Positions 24,074 to 34,236 of a stretch of 64,000 bases of DNA are shown piece by piece (position 1 is the stretch's first letter; each line of letters begins with the position of its first letter). This DNA comes from Lacibacter cauensis. GTDB lineage: Bacteria > Bacteroidota > Bacteroidia > Chitinophagales > Chitinophagaceae. The position numbers and the translations under genes are program-made. The notes beneath the pieces are model-generated. The model searched no databases. It was given only the letters and a program-made list of their open reading frames with translations, and had not been told where the DNA came from. Where the stretch lies: contig NZ_VLLE01000002.1 of the NCBI RefSeq assembly GCF_007830055.1, positions 1,003,953-1,067,952 of the forward strand, given 5' to 3'.

Positions 24074-25717
24074 TTAAGGTAAGCTGAACCACATTTCTTT
24101 TGTATGATAATCTGCTGCTGTTCCTCCTATACGGATCAACTCATCCAGATTCCATACATACTCGGAATTATAACGTGGCCTTATACGTGTTGCCAGTTTA
24201 CCGTTATTTGTTGCAGGTATAGCTGTTGGTACAATAAATCCTTTGTAAACAGGTTGACCTGTAACAGGATCAAGATCGGTATAATGATAACGACGCATAT
24301 CCACCCATGTTTCGGTAAAGCCCCAACCCCACAATGCAATATATTTTTGCAGCATGATATCAGTAAGCGTAAGTGCAGCAGCATTTTGCTTTACGTTCCC
24401 ACTTGCAAGATATGCGGTACGCTGTGCTGCAGAAATAATGGTTGTGTTATAAATAGGCACATTACTTCTTGGATAAACAGCACGGTTAATAAAATCGAAA
24501 TGACCGTTAATACCGTTCAGGTAAGCCTGGTAAGCAGTCGCATCCGGACCACCGGCTTTTCTGTAAGCAGCTTCCGCTTTCATGAATTGCAGTTCACTGT
24601 ACGTCATAACAGGCGATACGGCTTTATCACGAAACAGGTATTTACCACGTGAAGGGTCGAAACGACTTGCACTTGGATTTGCGTACAACGAATCGCCAAA
24701 CGGTGCTGCTACACGTTTATTGAGTGTATTCGGATCGGCAAGGCCTGGCTCCAATGCGTAATAACCTCCGTTACCGTTTGTAGTATCGTTCGAAGCGCAA
24801 AGCATATGACGTAAACGGGGATCTCGGTTAATTCCAGCAGTACTTCCGGTAAACGTTGTGCCGTCGAGTAACTGAACAATCATTTTCGTTTGACGGAAAG
24901 AACTCAGGTTATCACGATAAGTACCAAAGAAGTTTGAGTCGTCATTTTTGGTTGCATCAAACGGCACCACAAAATCATCTTGTGTATTTGCAAACGAACG
25001 ATCAACATAATAAATCACCGAATCAGCCATGTACGACGACTTGTTGGTCATACGGTGAAAGTTTTTTGCAAGCAGACCATTTACAAACTTGATCCATTTT
25101 GCATTGCTGCCATCATAAATGTAATCGCCTCTTACCAACAAAGAATTCGACGGACTCAGATCAGTACGTTGCAGGTAAAATAAAGCGAGCTTACATAATG
25201 AATCGATGCCTTTGTATACAACCTGCTGATCGTCGTATTTAAACATCGATGTATTTTCCTTAAATGCTTCTGTGTAAATAATTTCACCATACTCATCGGT
25301 ACACATCTGGAAAATCATTGCCTTTAACGCATAAGCAGCACCAACATAGTCCCACTGCCCTTTGCGTTTACCATTATCAATAATGTAATTCAGGTTTGCG
25401 CCTAAACCATAATAACACTGACGCCAGATATCGCCGCCTACATCCGACGGGTTGGGATAGTTTTGATGACCATGAACATCCCATGCATTTCCCGCAGCAT
25501 TCTGCGCAAAATTCTGAATGTATTTTGATACGTAACGTGCATCGTACTGCGTACCTCTTGGTATGGCAGCTAACATAGCCGGAAATACAGACGATACATC
25601 GGGCTGTTGCGGAGTATCCGGATCGGAGTTGATGTCGAGATATTTCTTACAGCTTGTTGCGTTAATCAACACAGCCGAAAGAAGCAGTATATGAAGAAGT
25701 TTCTTTTTCATGTTCAT
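24074..25717 (-). CDS. SusD/RagB-like nutrient-binding outer-membrane lipoprotein
   Basis: 547 residues. The signal peptide ends with the lipobox ATSC near residue 23, followed by KKYLDINSDPDTPQQP, a typical SusD start. The body is helical with TPR-like packing and ends with a characteristic tryptophan- and tyrosine-rich region (GWGFTETWVDMRRYHYTDLD, YVWNLDELIRIGG). It resembles the second SusD subfamily (SusD-like_2). It sits as a lid on the SusC channel at the cell surface and binds the nutrient before import. It follows the susC gene by five bases. Either of two nearby ATGs (25717 or 25711) can start it. Confidence 0.93.
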   Translation of the reverse strand: MNMKKKLLHILLLSAVLINATSCKKYLDINSDPDTPQQPDVSSVFPAMLAAIPRGTQYDARYVSKYIQNFAQNAAGNAWDVHGHQNYPNPSDVGGDIWRQCYYGLGANLNYIIDNGKRKGQWDYVGAAYALKAMIFQMCTDEYGEIIYTEAFKENTSMFKYDDQQVVYKGIDSLCKLALFYLQRTDLSPSNSLLVRGDYIYDGSNAKWIKFVNGLLAKNFHRMTNKSSYMADSVIYYVDRSFANTQDDFVVPFDATKNDDSNFFGTYRDNLSSFRQTKMIVQLLDGTTFTGSTAGINRDPRLRHMLCASNDTTNGNGGYYALEPGLADPNTLNKRVAAPFGDSLYANPSASRFDPSRGKYLFRDKAVSPVMTYSELQFMKAEAAYRKAGGPDATAYQAYLNGINGHFDFINRAVYPRSNVPIYNTTIISAAQRTAYLASGNVKQNAAALTLTDIMLQKYIALWGWGFTETWVDMRRYHYTDLDPVTGQPVYKGFIVPTAIPATNNGKLATRIRPRYNSEYVWNLDELIRIGGTAADYHTKEMWFSLP

Positions 25718-25722
25718 AGAAT

Positions 25723-28700
25723 TTAAAATTTAATAGCGCAACCAAAGTTGAAACCACGTGGAATACTTAATGCACCATAATCAATACCGGCACCGCCAAA
25801 GCCACGGTTTGAAGCAGTGTTTGCGTTAACTGCAGGATCGGCACCGCTGTAATTCGTAATCATCAGTAAATCTGTTCCTGTAAAGTATACCGATGCTGAT
25901 TTAATAAATTTCACTCCCGAAAGCATGCGTGCAGGTAGCGTGTAACGCAATGTAACATCACGCAAACGTGCCCAGCTTACATTTTCAACAAAATCTTCTT
26001 CTGTTGCAGCTGTTGTGCTTGAGTAGAACGATGAATTGTACATTGGTGTAACTGCAATTGTATTCTTTGTAGGATTAGCTGTATTTTCCAAACCATCCTG
26101 CAATACACCTTCAATTACACGTGGCGTTTCACGGTCGAGTGTTTTAACACTGTAACCGGTTAAGTAAAGAAAATATTCTGTTGCATTAAACACATCACCA
26201 CCTTTTCTGAAATCGATATTAAAAGATAAATCGAACTGCTTGTAACGAATATTATTTACCCAACCTAATTTAAACTGAGGCTGACGGTCTCCTACTGTTT
26301 TAAAATCATTATCACGAACAGGCAACCCTGTTGTTGGACTGATCAACACCTGGCCAGCATTATTACGGGCCACAGTGTTTGCTGCCATGTTACCAATTTT
26401 TGCACCAGGGAAATACTGCGAACGCAGATTACCAAATACCCATGTATCAGAATCGTAATAAGTGGGTAATCCTGCAGGCATTGTTTTCACAGTGCCTACG
26501 TTACGATCGAAGTTGAAGATCGTTTCCCAACGGAAGTCTTTTGTTTCAACCGGCGTACCTGCAAGCTGCACTTCAATACCTTTGTTTTCTACTTCACCAC
26601 CATTAAACCATTTTATTACAAAACCGGTACCGTACGATGCACGTGCAGCAAGAATCTGGTTTTTGCTCAGCAATTGGTAACGTGCCACATCCAAACGCAC
26701 ACGACCTTTAAACATCGACAACTCTGCACCATACTCGAGGTTATTTGAACGTTCAGGAACGAGATCAAAGTTGTTACCGGTAACATCGTAAGCAAAACCA
26801 CCACCTGTAGTAACCTGGCTGGTGAAACGATAGTCGATGATGTATGGTAAAGAAGGACTTTTACCTGTTGTTGCATACGAAATACGGCCTTTGGCAAGAT
26901 TAAGCCAGGGCAACGCTTCTTTTACGCCTTTAATATCGGAAAGCACGAAACTTAATGAAGAAGAACCATAGTTAAAGAATGGATCTTTATCAACCACACT
27001 CGACATAAACGTTGATGAACCTTCACGGCTGCCTGCCAATGATAAGTAAACAAATTTATAGCCCAGAATATAGTTACCGAAGAAACGTACTTTGCGGATG
27101 TTGTTGATAGCAGTACGTGCATCACGAGAAAGAGGATCGGTATTATTGATACCCAGGAAATCACGCTCATAAAAACGTTCCCCTTTTTGCGATTCAATTT
27201 TGGTGTAGTTGTTCTCCATATAAAAACCTGCAGTAAAGGAGTTACTGAAATCGCCGAACTTTTTAGTTGCAGTGGCTTTCAGTGTATTACTGAAGTTGCG
27301 TGTAGTTTGCTGGTAAAGCGAATAGAATCCGTTACCTGCCAAACCAAAACGTGAAAGCGGATGAACAGCCAGTGTACCGTATTGGGTATAATAGTCTATA
27401 CCTGTAACCGCACCCAGGTTTAACCAGCTTGTAACATCGTACGAAAGGTTCAGATTACCAGTTAATCGATCCACTTTGTCCATACCCGGATTCTTGTATA
27501 CATCCCACATAGGATTATCATATTCCAGGTTAAGATTGGTGATATTGCGTAATGGGATTTTTGTTCCATCCGGCTTTTGAAAATTGCGGACGTCTGAAGT
27601 TACAGGCCATGTTAACAATGTAAGTAAATAGCCCCCTGCTCCTTTACTCGCTTTATCGGTAGTGCTGCTTACATAGTTCATACTGGTTGATAACCGTAAT
27701 TTGTTACCAATTTTTGTAGAACCCATTAAACGTGCAGTAATCCTCTCGAAACCAGTGTTGGGAACAACACCTTGCTGGTTGGTGTAATTGGTTGAAAAAC
27801 GATACGTCGCTACATCACTTCCTCCTTCAACATTAATATTATGTTGTTGTGTAAATCCGTTGCGGAAAAAGTTTTCGGCATTATCAAACGTTTTTAACCC
27901 AGTCTGCAGCTTTGGACCAAAGGCTGCAGGAATACCTGCACCGGTAGAACTTCCCAATACCGAAAAAGGATTGGTTGTAAAGTTCGGATCATATATACCA
28001 TTGTTACCTAAACCATATACTTTTTGTACTTCAGGAAAACGATATACATTTTCAACACGGAAAGAATTATCGTATGATACTGATGCTTTACCCGACTTTC
28101 CCTTCTTTGTGGTAATTACAATTGCACCCGATGCACCATCTGCACCATAAAGAGCAGTTGCTTCCGGGCCTTTTAGAATGGTTACGTTTTCAATATCATC
28201 AGGATTAATATCCATTGCACGGTTACCATAATCGGAGTTTCTGTTTGCAAACGAAACCGAACCGCCAACAAGGTTCTCCTGATTCAATGTCTGGTTATCG
28301 TAAGGAACACCATCAACTACAAACAGCGGTTGGTTATTACCTCCGATGGAAGTAGCACCACGCAATACGATCTGTGATGATGCGCCCGGCACACCAGAAG
28401 AAGGTGTTATTGTTGCACCGGCAACACGGCCTGCAAGAGAGTTGACAAAGTTTTCACGACGGGTACCTGCGATATCATCACCATCAACCACCTGTGTAGA
28501 ATAACCGAGCGATTTCTTTTCTCTTCGGATACCGTAGGCTGTTACAACCACTTCACCTAAACTGGCTTTAGATGCTCGCAATGTAACAGTAATAGTAGCG
28601 CTGGTACCAACACGAACAGTTTGTTCCTCGTAGCCAATATAGCTTACCACTAATGTTGCGCCGCTTGCTGCACTAATCGTAAACACACCGGAGGCGTTTG

Positions 28701-28869
28701 TGGTTACAGAGCGGTTTGTACCTCTTACCGAAACTGTAGCACCTGGTAGCGGTGTGTTCTCTTCGGAAAGAACAGTTCCTGTTATCGTTTTATCCTGACC
28801 CAAAACCAATAAGGGCAACCAGAAAAACAGCAATAACAGCTTGTCTTTGCATTTCAACAGTTTTCTCAT
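25723..28869 (-). CDS. SusC/RagA-family TonB-linked outer-membrane transporter
   Basis: 1048 residues with, in order: a signal peptide (1-24), a carboxypeptidase-like domain (KTITGTVLSEENTPLPGATV, about 26-105), a TonB-dependent plug (EVVVTAYGIRREKKSLGYST, then PLFVVDGVPYDNQTL) and a large beta barrel ending in aromatic GCAIKF. It imports a large ligand, usually a glycan or peptide, across the outer membrane using energy from TonB. It is paired with the SusD gene five bases downstream. No glycoside hydrolase, peptidase or sensor of known specificity is in the operon, so the substrate is unknown. Confidence 0.95.
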   Translation of the reverse strand: MRKLLKCKDKLLLLFFWLPLLVLGQDKTITGTVLSEENTPLPGATVSVRGTNRSVTTNASGVFTISAASGATLVVSYIGYEEQTVRVGTSATITVTLRASKASLGEVVVTAYGIRREKKSLGYSTQVVDGDDIAGTRRENFVNSLAGRVAGATITPSSGVPGASSQIVLRGATSIGGNNQPLFVVDGVPYDNQTLNQENLVGGSVSFANRNSDYGNRAMDINPDDIENVTILKGPEATALYGADGASGAIVITTKKGKSGKASVSYDNSFRVENVYRFPEVQKVYGLGNNGIYDPNFTTNPFSVLGSSTGAGIPAAFGPKLQTGLKTFDNAENFFRNGFTQQHNINVEGGSDVATYRFSTNYTNQQGVVPNTGFERITARLMGSTKIGNKLRLSTSMNYVSSTTDKASKGAGGYLLTLLTWPVTSDVRNFQKPDGTKIPLRNITNLNLEYDNPMWDVYKNPGMDKVDRLTGNLNLSYDVTSWLNLGAVTGIDYYTQYGTLAVHPLSRFGLAGNGFYSLYQQTTRNFSNTLKATATKKFGDFSNSFTAGFYMENNYTKIESQKGERFYERDFLGINNTDPLSRDARTAINNIRKVRFFGNYILGYKFVYLSLAGSREGSSTFMSSVVDKDPFFNYGSSSLSFVLSDIKGVKEALPWLNLAKGRISYATTGKSPSLPYIIDYRFTSQVTTGGGFAYDVTGNNFDLVPERSNNLEYGAELSMFKGRVRLDVARYQLLSKNQILAARASYGTGFVIKWFNGGEVENKGIEVQLAGTPVETKDFRWETIFNFDRNVGTVKTMPAGLPTYYDSDTWVFGNLRSQYFPGAKIGNMAANTVARNNAGQVLISPTTGLPVRDNDFKTVGDRQPQFKLGWVNNIRYKQFDLSFNIDFRKGGDVFNATEYFLYLTGYSVKTLDRETPRVIEGVLQDGLENTANPTKNTIAVTPMYNSSFYSSTTAATEEDFVENVSWARLRDVTLRYTLPARMLSGVKFIKSASVYFTGTDLLMITNYSGADPAVNANTASNRGFGGAGIDYGALSIPRGFNFGCAIKF

Positions 28870-28908
28870 GATCCAGTTTTATTTTGGTTGTTTAAGAATA
28901 CAAAAATG

Positions 28909-29658
28909 TTACAAAACAATTACCCCAGCTTTGTGGTAATCGCTTAATCGTTTATCATCGGGTGGTAATTCGGTAATCAGATGTGTGATTTTGTCGAGAC
29001 CACAGATCCGTAAGGGTTGCGAACTGTTGAGCTTTTCGGAAATGCTCAAACACACTACTTTTTTTGATGCTTCGATCATTTCCCGTTTCAGGTTGGCCAC
29101 TTCCCAATCGTTTTCTGTTACGCCGCTTTTACTGTCAATGGCATTGATACCTAAAAAACAGATATCGGCATTCAACTGCCGTATTTTACTGATGGCTTCG
29201 GAACCACAGGTGATCTTTGAGTCTTTCAAAATTTTATCGCCAATCATCACGACATCTATCGATGGATGTTTCAGGTATTCATTTACAGCAGGAATACTGC
29301 CGGTCATAAATGTTGCACGCAACTGCGGTGGTAACACTTTTGCCATTTCAACAATGGTTGTACCTCCACCGGTTAAAACAAACATTCCGTTCTCTACTAA
29401 TGAAACTGCCTTTTCTGCAATGATGCGTTTTTTTTCGGGAGAGTATAAATGATCGCTTGAAAACTGAACTTCGCTGAAGGAAAGCGACAATGCACCGCCA
29501 TGCACTTTTATTAATTTCTCTGCAGCTGAAAGCTCCTGCAGGTCTCTGCGAATCGTATCTTCCGACACTTCCATGATCTGGCACAAATCGTTCGACAAAA
29601 CCTTGTTGTGCAGGTTTAGCTGATGCATGATGAAGGCGTGTCGTTCTTTTTTAAGCAC
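28909..29658 (-). CDS. DeoR/GlpR-family transcriptional regulator
   Basis: About 249 residues. The start is set at the GTG at 29658, which yields MLKKERHAFIMHQLNLHNKV, the usual N-terminus of DeoR proteins; the longer frame from 29706 adds 16 unrelated residues. The helix-turn-helix reads LCQIMEVSEDTIRRDLQELS, followed by LIKVHGGAL, the family signature. The C-terminal domain (about 75-245) is the sugar-phosphate isomerase-like fold that senses phosphorylated sugars (VLTGGGTTIVEMAKVL, FLGINAIDSKSGVTE). It lies 39 bases upstream of susC in the same direction, so it probably controls, and is made with, the SusCD operon in response to a sugar-phosphate intermediate. Confidence 0.9.
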   Translation of the reverse strand: MLKKERHAFIMHQLNLHNKVLSNDLCQIMEVSEDTIRRDLQELSAAEKLIKVHGGALSLSFSEVQFSSDHLYSPEKKRIIAEKAVSLVENGMFVLTGGGTTIVEMAKVLPPQLRATFMTGSIPAVNEYLKHPSIDVVMIGDKILKDSKITCGSEAISKIRQLNADICFLGINAIDSKSGVTENDWEVANLKREMIEASKKVVCLSISEKLNSSQPLRICGLDKITHLITELPPDDKRLSDYHKAGVIVL

Positions 29659-29771
29659 AGTTTTGGTTTGAAGTTCAATATACAAATTAGCTGCAAAAAA
29701 CCGCACAAACTCTCAACAACTTGCAGAAATGTGGAAAACTATTGGGTATTAGTTTCCGTTTTGCGCAACAA

Positions 29772-29802
29772 AAAACCCTGAAAGAAGATCTTTCAGGGTT
29801 TT
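29772..29802 (-). terminator. Terminator of the M14 peptidase gene
   Basis: Perfect 14-base-pair stem AAAACCCTGAAAGA/TCTTTCAGGGTTTT with a three-base loop. On the minus strand a further T-run follows (TTTGTTGCGC). Confidence 0.85.
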
Positions 29803-29823
29803 CGTTATGGAGATAAAAACGGC

Positions 29824-32325
29824 TTAGAAGAACACTGCATTACACAGCATCAACTTACCGTTTTCCCAGAAGTTGCGGAACATAATATCATCAGTTAAAT
29901 AAATAACCGAACCACGGCCAATGTTTTGTGCGCCAAAGAGCAAACCATCTTTCAAACGGTTTTGCAATTTGCTGCCCACAAAACCTGCAAGCTGATTTTC
30001 TTTTTTCAGCACACCAACATTCCAGCCATTGCCATTCATGAACTCGTAAATATTATCATCCATTTTTAACGTGTAGTAATATTCAGGATATCCAAATGCC
30101 AACGGATGCGTGTTATCCAATTGTACTTTGTAAATAGAGCCTGGCGTCATCGTGCTTACAAAATCACGCTCACGGTTTTCGTAAGATGCCAATGCCTGGT
30201 AAGGATCTTTACTATTATCCCCTTCTGCCTTTTTCGATTTCAATCCCCAATCTAAACGTGCAAATGCTGCAACTGCAGACTCAAGTGCAATTACTTTACC
30301 TCCTTTGCTTACCCACTCTTTCAATTCGTCTGTTGATGATTTATCGCTCATGAAACGATAGTTACCATCGGGCATAATGATGACATCTGTTTTTGCCCAA
30401 TCGATACGGCTGAAATCGTTGGCATATACCAGCGATACAGGATACTCGAGTTGCTTATCAAAGAAATGCCAGATTTCACCTGCACCAAGGCTGCTTACGC
30501 CTTCGCCTGTAAGCAATACAACACGTTTCATTTTAAAAGGTGTTACCAAATCGCTACCAAAATCGCCACCATTATCAACAAAGCCTGTTGTTACAGGATA
30601 GAGTTTTACATTGTTCGCATTTGCAGCATCAACAACATGTTTCCATAAATCTGCCCCGAAAGCCTGATTACTCGTCTTCATTACAATAACAGATCCACGA
30701 TCGAATTTCTGTCCATTTACTTCAAAGGGCACTTCGCTGTATCGAAGCGTAATACCTTTTTGCAATAACTGGCCGGTTGTTTTAGCACTTTGCAAACCTT
30801 CCCATTTAATGACATACGCATATACATCACCTGTAGTATTTACAACAGCCGCAGGTTTTTGATATGCAGTTGGGTTAATACGGTCTTTCGTTGCAAAAGC
30901 CTGTAACCCGTATGCATACGGCAAACTCCATGCGGTAATATCATAGGTTGCAGAATCGCTGAGTTTCGATTTTGGTTCCAGCAATGCCTGCACCATGGCA
31001 GAGCGTGGTTGAAATGCACTCACCACAACATCACCATTGGCGACAGAAAAACTTTCTTCTTTGGCAGTAAAGTAATTATAGCCTTTGCCGTTTCCAGTAG
31101 CTGTGCCATACTCAATACCATTCTTTTCCAGCAATTGCAACAATGCCTGCAAGCGATCGGCATCTTTCGGATTGTTTTTGATGATATAGGTTTTATACTC
31201 ACCAAAACCGCCGCTTACAGCCCTGTTAAAAAACTTACGGTATTCAGTAATGAGTTTCGATGCATTGATGGATGCAATTTCGATGGTGCTCATTCCTGTT
31301 GTAAAATGATGGATTGCACGATCGTACAAGGTAAGTGTATCGCCTTCTTCGGTTAAAGCAGTTGCACCACCTGCCGGGCCACCACCCTGCTCATACGTCA
31401 TACCAATTGCACCATTGTAGGTAGGATATGTATCGCCGTAAGAAGGATAGAATAAATCGAAACGAAGTTTGGTGAAGTATAACCAGCCATTTGCATCAAA
31501 ATATTTTGCATGGCTCTTACCGATCGTTGTTTGAAAATCTCTTTGCCATTGTGTAATTATTTCGTGGTAAGGTTCTGCTGCCGGCGCAAAGTAGTAAGGT
31601 TCGTTAATGCCTTGCTCATGATAATCGACATGTATCTGCGGCATCCATTGATTGTATAATTTCAAACGTTGCTGACTTTCAACCTGTGTTTGCCAGGCCC
31701 AGTCACGGTTTAAATCGAAATTATAATGGTTACTTCTGCCACCCGGCCATGGATCACGGTGTTCACGAGTATCCATACGTGGCGTAGCCTTAACACCTAC
31801 AACCGAATTAAACCAGTTTACATAACGGTCACGGCCATCCGGATTGATGCAGGGATCCATCACCACCACGGTATTCTTTAACCACTCTTTTATTTTTGTA
31901 TTGGCCGGATCAACCAGTGCCCACACCGTCATCAATGCTGCTTCGCTGCTCGATGTTTCGTTACCGTGTACATTGTAGCTTAACCAAACAATCGGTGCTG
32001 CATTTTCGTTTGGTGCCGCTTTATCTCTGCTGAGATTAGCTAACCGCAGGTTGTTGGCACGGATGGCTTCAAGGTTGTTCATGTTTTCTTCCGAAGAAAT
32101 AAAAGCAACCATCAGCGGACGACCTTCGTTGGTTTGGCCATACTGCTGAAGTTTAACTGTTTTAGGTGCATTGGCAGCCACATGCTGGAAATAGCTGACA
32201 ATTTTCCAATGCGGCGTGTAACGGGTTCCGATTTTGTAACCAAGAAACTGCTCAGGACTTTGCAATTGTGCAGAGGCCTGCCCAACCAAAGCAAGTAAAA
32301 GAATCAGGGAAAGAATTTTTCTCAT
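29824..32325 (-). CDS. M14-family zinc carboxypeptidase, secreted
   Basis: About 833 residues from the ATG at 32325 (MRKILSLILLLALVGQASAQ, a clear signal peptide). This start is supported by a TACATTTG promoter element 17 bases upstream; the longer frame would begin before the promoter. The peptidase domain is at about residues 30-350: zinc ligands in SYNVHGNETSSSE, substrate-binding NPDGRDRY, and the third ligand in QIHVDYHEQG. The C-terminal half (about 400-830) includes a glutamine-amidotransferase-like domain (VVLLTGEGVSSLGAGEIWHF, IIMPDGNYRF), common in this large bacterial subfamily. It should hydrolyse peptides in the periplasm or outside the cell. It diverges from the gamma-glutamyltransferase gene. 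Confidence 0.9.
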   Translation of the reverse strand: MRKILSLILLLALVGQASAQLQSPEQFLGYKIGTRYTPHWKIVSYFQHVAANAPKTVKLQQYGQTNEGRPLMVAFISSEENMNNLEAIRANNLRLANLSRDKAAPNENAAPIVWLSYNVHGNETSSSEAALMTVWALVDPANTKIKEWLKNTVVVMDPCINPDGRDRYVNWFNSVVGVKATPRMDTREHRDPWPGGRSNHYNFDLNRDWAWQTQVESQQRLKLYNQWMPQIHVDYHEQGINEPYYFAPAAEPYHEIITQWQRDFQTTIGKSHAKYFDANGWLYFTKLRFDLFYPSYGDTYPTYNGAIGMTYEQGGGPAGGATALTEEGDTLTLYDRAIHHFTTGMSTIEIASINASKLITEYRKFFNRAVSGGFGEYKTYIIKNNPKDADRLQALLQLLEKNGIEYGTATGNGKGYNYFTAKEESFSVANGDVVVSAFQPRSAMVQALLEPKSKLSDSATYDITAWSLPYAYGLQAFATKDRINPTAYQKPAAVVNTTGDVYAYVIKWEGLQSAKTTGQLLQKGITLRYSEVPFEVNGQKFDRGSVIVMKTSNQAFGADLWKHVVDAANANNVKLYPVTTGFVDNGGDFGSDLVTPFKMKRVVLLTGEGVSSLGAGEIWHFFDKQLEYPVSLVYANDFSRIDWAKTDVIIMPDGNYRFMSDKSSTDELKEWVSKGGKVIALESAVAAFARLDWGLKSKKAEGDNSKDPYQALASYENRERDFVSTMTPGSIYKVQLDNTHPLAFGYPEYYYTLKMDDNIYEFMNGNGWNVGVLKKENQLAGFVGSKLQNRLKDGLLFGAQNIGRGSVIYLTDDIMFRNFWENGKLMLCNAVFF

Positions 32326-32342
32326 AACGTAAAAATATGTTG

Positions 32343-32379
32343 CAAATGTAAGCATGGTGTTTAGTGGCGGCTTGCCACT
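32343..32379 (-). promoter_or_regulatory. Promoter element and palindrome between M14 peptidase and GGT genes
   Basis: Minus-strand TACATTTG (32350-32343) matches the -7 consensus and gives a leader of about 10 bases for the M14 peptidase. Just upstream is a six-base-pair inverted repeat AGTGGC/GCCACT (32363-32379), in the -20 to -35 area, which could be an operator. Confidence 0.4.
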
Positions 32380-32451
32380 TATCACAACTTTATTAACTGC
32401 CAAGATAGGTTGCTTTCAGCCGAAAAAATTAATTTCGGTAAAATTTCGGGC

Positions 32452-34149
32452 ATGAGATCATTCGCAGCAATGCTTTTGTTGTTTATTACTTTAACAACGG
32501 AAGCACAGTATAATCCTTACCAGTACAGCATTACCAAAAAAGCAGAAGTAGCAAATGGAGCAGTTGTTAGCGCCCACCCTCTTGCAAGTAAAGTAGGCGT
32601 TGCAATATTAAAGAAAGGCGGCAACGCATTCGATGCTGCTATTGCAACACAACTGGCACTGGCGGTTGTGTATCCTGGTGCCGGCAATATTGGCGGCGGA
32701 GGTTTTTTGGTAGCAACAACCCCTAACAACGAATACGTTGCGTTAGACTATCGGGAGAAAGCACCTGCTGCTGCAAATCGTGATATGTATCTCGATAAAG
32801 ACGGTAATGCACAAACGAACCTGAGCCAGAACGGACATTTGGCATCGGGCGTACCCGGTACCGTTGCGGGTTTATTTTCCACACATAAATACGCAAAGCT
32901 TCCTTTTAAACTATTAATACAACCCGCAATCGACTTAGCTGAAAAAGGTTTTGTTATTACTGAAGCCGAAGCCAACAGTTTAAATAATTATGCCGGTGAT
33001 TTTATTCGGTACAGCAGCAAGCCTAACGCTTTTATTAAATATGGCGGATGGAAAGCAGGTGACACGTTGATTCAAAAAGAATTGGCCAATACGCTCAAAC
33101 GTATTCGTGATTTTGGACAGAAAGGTTTTTATGAAGGTGAAACGGCCAGGTTGATTGTTTCAGAAATGAAACGTGGTGGTGGTTTTATTACGCTGGCAGA
33201 TTTAAAGAATTACCAAACGGCCAAACGTGAAGCCATGGTTTCGAAATACAAGGACTATACAATCATCGGAATGCCGCTTGTGAGCAGCGGTGGTATTCTT
33301 ATTCAGCAAATGATGGGCATGGTTGAAAACAGAAATATTGCACAATATGGTTTTCATTCGCCACAGGCTGTGCAGTTAATGGTTGAAATTGAACGCAGAG
33401 CTTATGCCGACCGTGCAGAGTTTCTGGGCGACCGTGATTTTGTAAAAGTGCCGGTGAAAAAACTTACTTCACCCGAATACTTACGGGAACGCATGGCCGA
33501 TTATAATGCAACCAAACCCGGCAACAGTAAAACAACAACACATGGCAATGCCAATCCTGAAAGTGAAGAGACTACGCACTTAAGTGTGTATGATCAATTC
33601 GGCAATGCAGTTTCTGTTACAACCACACTCAACGGTGGTTATGGCAGCCGAACTGTTGTTGGCGATGCAGGCTTTTTATTGAATAACGAAATGGACGATT
33701 TCAGCATTAAGCCCGGTGTACCGAATATGTACGGCGCATTAGGTACAGAAGCCAATGCCATTGCGCCTAACAAGCGCATGCTCAGTTCCATGACGCCCAC
33801 TATTGTTTTGAAAGAAGGCAAACCCTATTTGGTGATTGGCTCGCCCGGAGGCACCACTATTCCAACACAAGTGTACCAGGTGTTGCTGAATACACTGGAG
33901 TTTAATCTAAGTCTGGAAGATGCGGTTTGGAAACCACGCTTCCATCACCAATGGTTGCCCGATGTAGTTTATGTTGAGAAGAATTTTCCTGCAGATACAA
34001 GAGAGAAATTAAAAGCCATGGGCTACGAAATTGTAGTACGTGGAAACATCGGTCGCTTTGAAGCAATCAAGATCACACGCAATGCTGCTGCTGTAAAAAT
34101 TGAAGCAGTGGCCGACAACCGTGGCGATGATCATGCAGAAGGATATTAG
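32452..34149 (+). CDS. ggt: Gamma-glutamyltransferase
   Basis: About 565 residues from the ATG at 32452 (MRSFAAMLLLFITLTTEAQ, a signal peptide); the longer frame starts at a TTG with no export signal in front. This periplasmic Ntn hydrolase removes or transfers the gamma-glutamyl group of glutathione and related peptides. It is made as a precursor that cuts itself. The segment GGNAFDAAIATQLALAVVYP and the oxyanion region GNIGGGGF lie in the large chain; the nucleophile is the first Thr of TTHLSVYD (near residue 374), followed by the small chain with MDDFS and GSPGGTTIPTQV. It fits in size. It may recycle a product of the amidoligase cluster further on, but this is speculation. Confidence 0.93.
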   Translation: MRSFAAMLLLFITLTTEAQYNPYQYSITKKAEVANGAVVSAHPLASKVGVAILKKGGNAFDAAIATQLALAVVYPGAGNIGGGGFLVATTPNNEYVALDYREKAPAAANRDMYLDKDGNAQTNLSQNGHLASGVPGTVAGLFSTHKYAKLPFKLLIQPAIDLAEKGFVITEAEANSLNNYAGDFIRYSSKPNAFIKYGGWKAGDTLIQKELANTLKRIRDFGQKGFYEGETARLIVSEMKRGGGFITLADLKNYQTAKREAMVSKYKDYTIIGMPLVSSGGILIQQMMGMVENRNIAQYGFHSPQAVQLMVEIERRAYADRAEFLGDRDFVKVPVKKLTSPEYLRERMADYNATKPGNSKTTTHGNANPESEETTHLSVYDQFGNAVSVTTTLNGGYGSRTVVGDAGFLLNNEMDDFSIKPGVPNMYGALGTEANAIAPNKRMLSSMTPTIVLKEGKPYLVIGSPGGTTIPTQVYQVLLNTLEFNLSLEDAVWKPRFHHQWLPDVVYVEKNFPADTREKLKAMGYEIVVRGNIGRFEAIKITRNAAAVKIEAVADNRGDDHAEGY

Positions 34150-34236
34150 CAAGTACGACGGAAAGGCACAAGTAAAACAAAACAGAAACAAGAATGAGAG
34201 TGCAAAACATTCACCATTCACTATTCACCATTGACT

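Noticed and set aside
32452-34149. Direct functional link of gamma-glutamyltransferase to the amidoligase cluster
   Set aside because: They are more than 12 kb apart with unrelated genes between; only the shared gamma-glutamyl chemistry suggests it.
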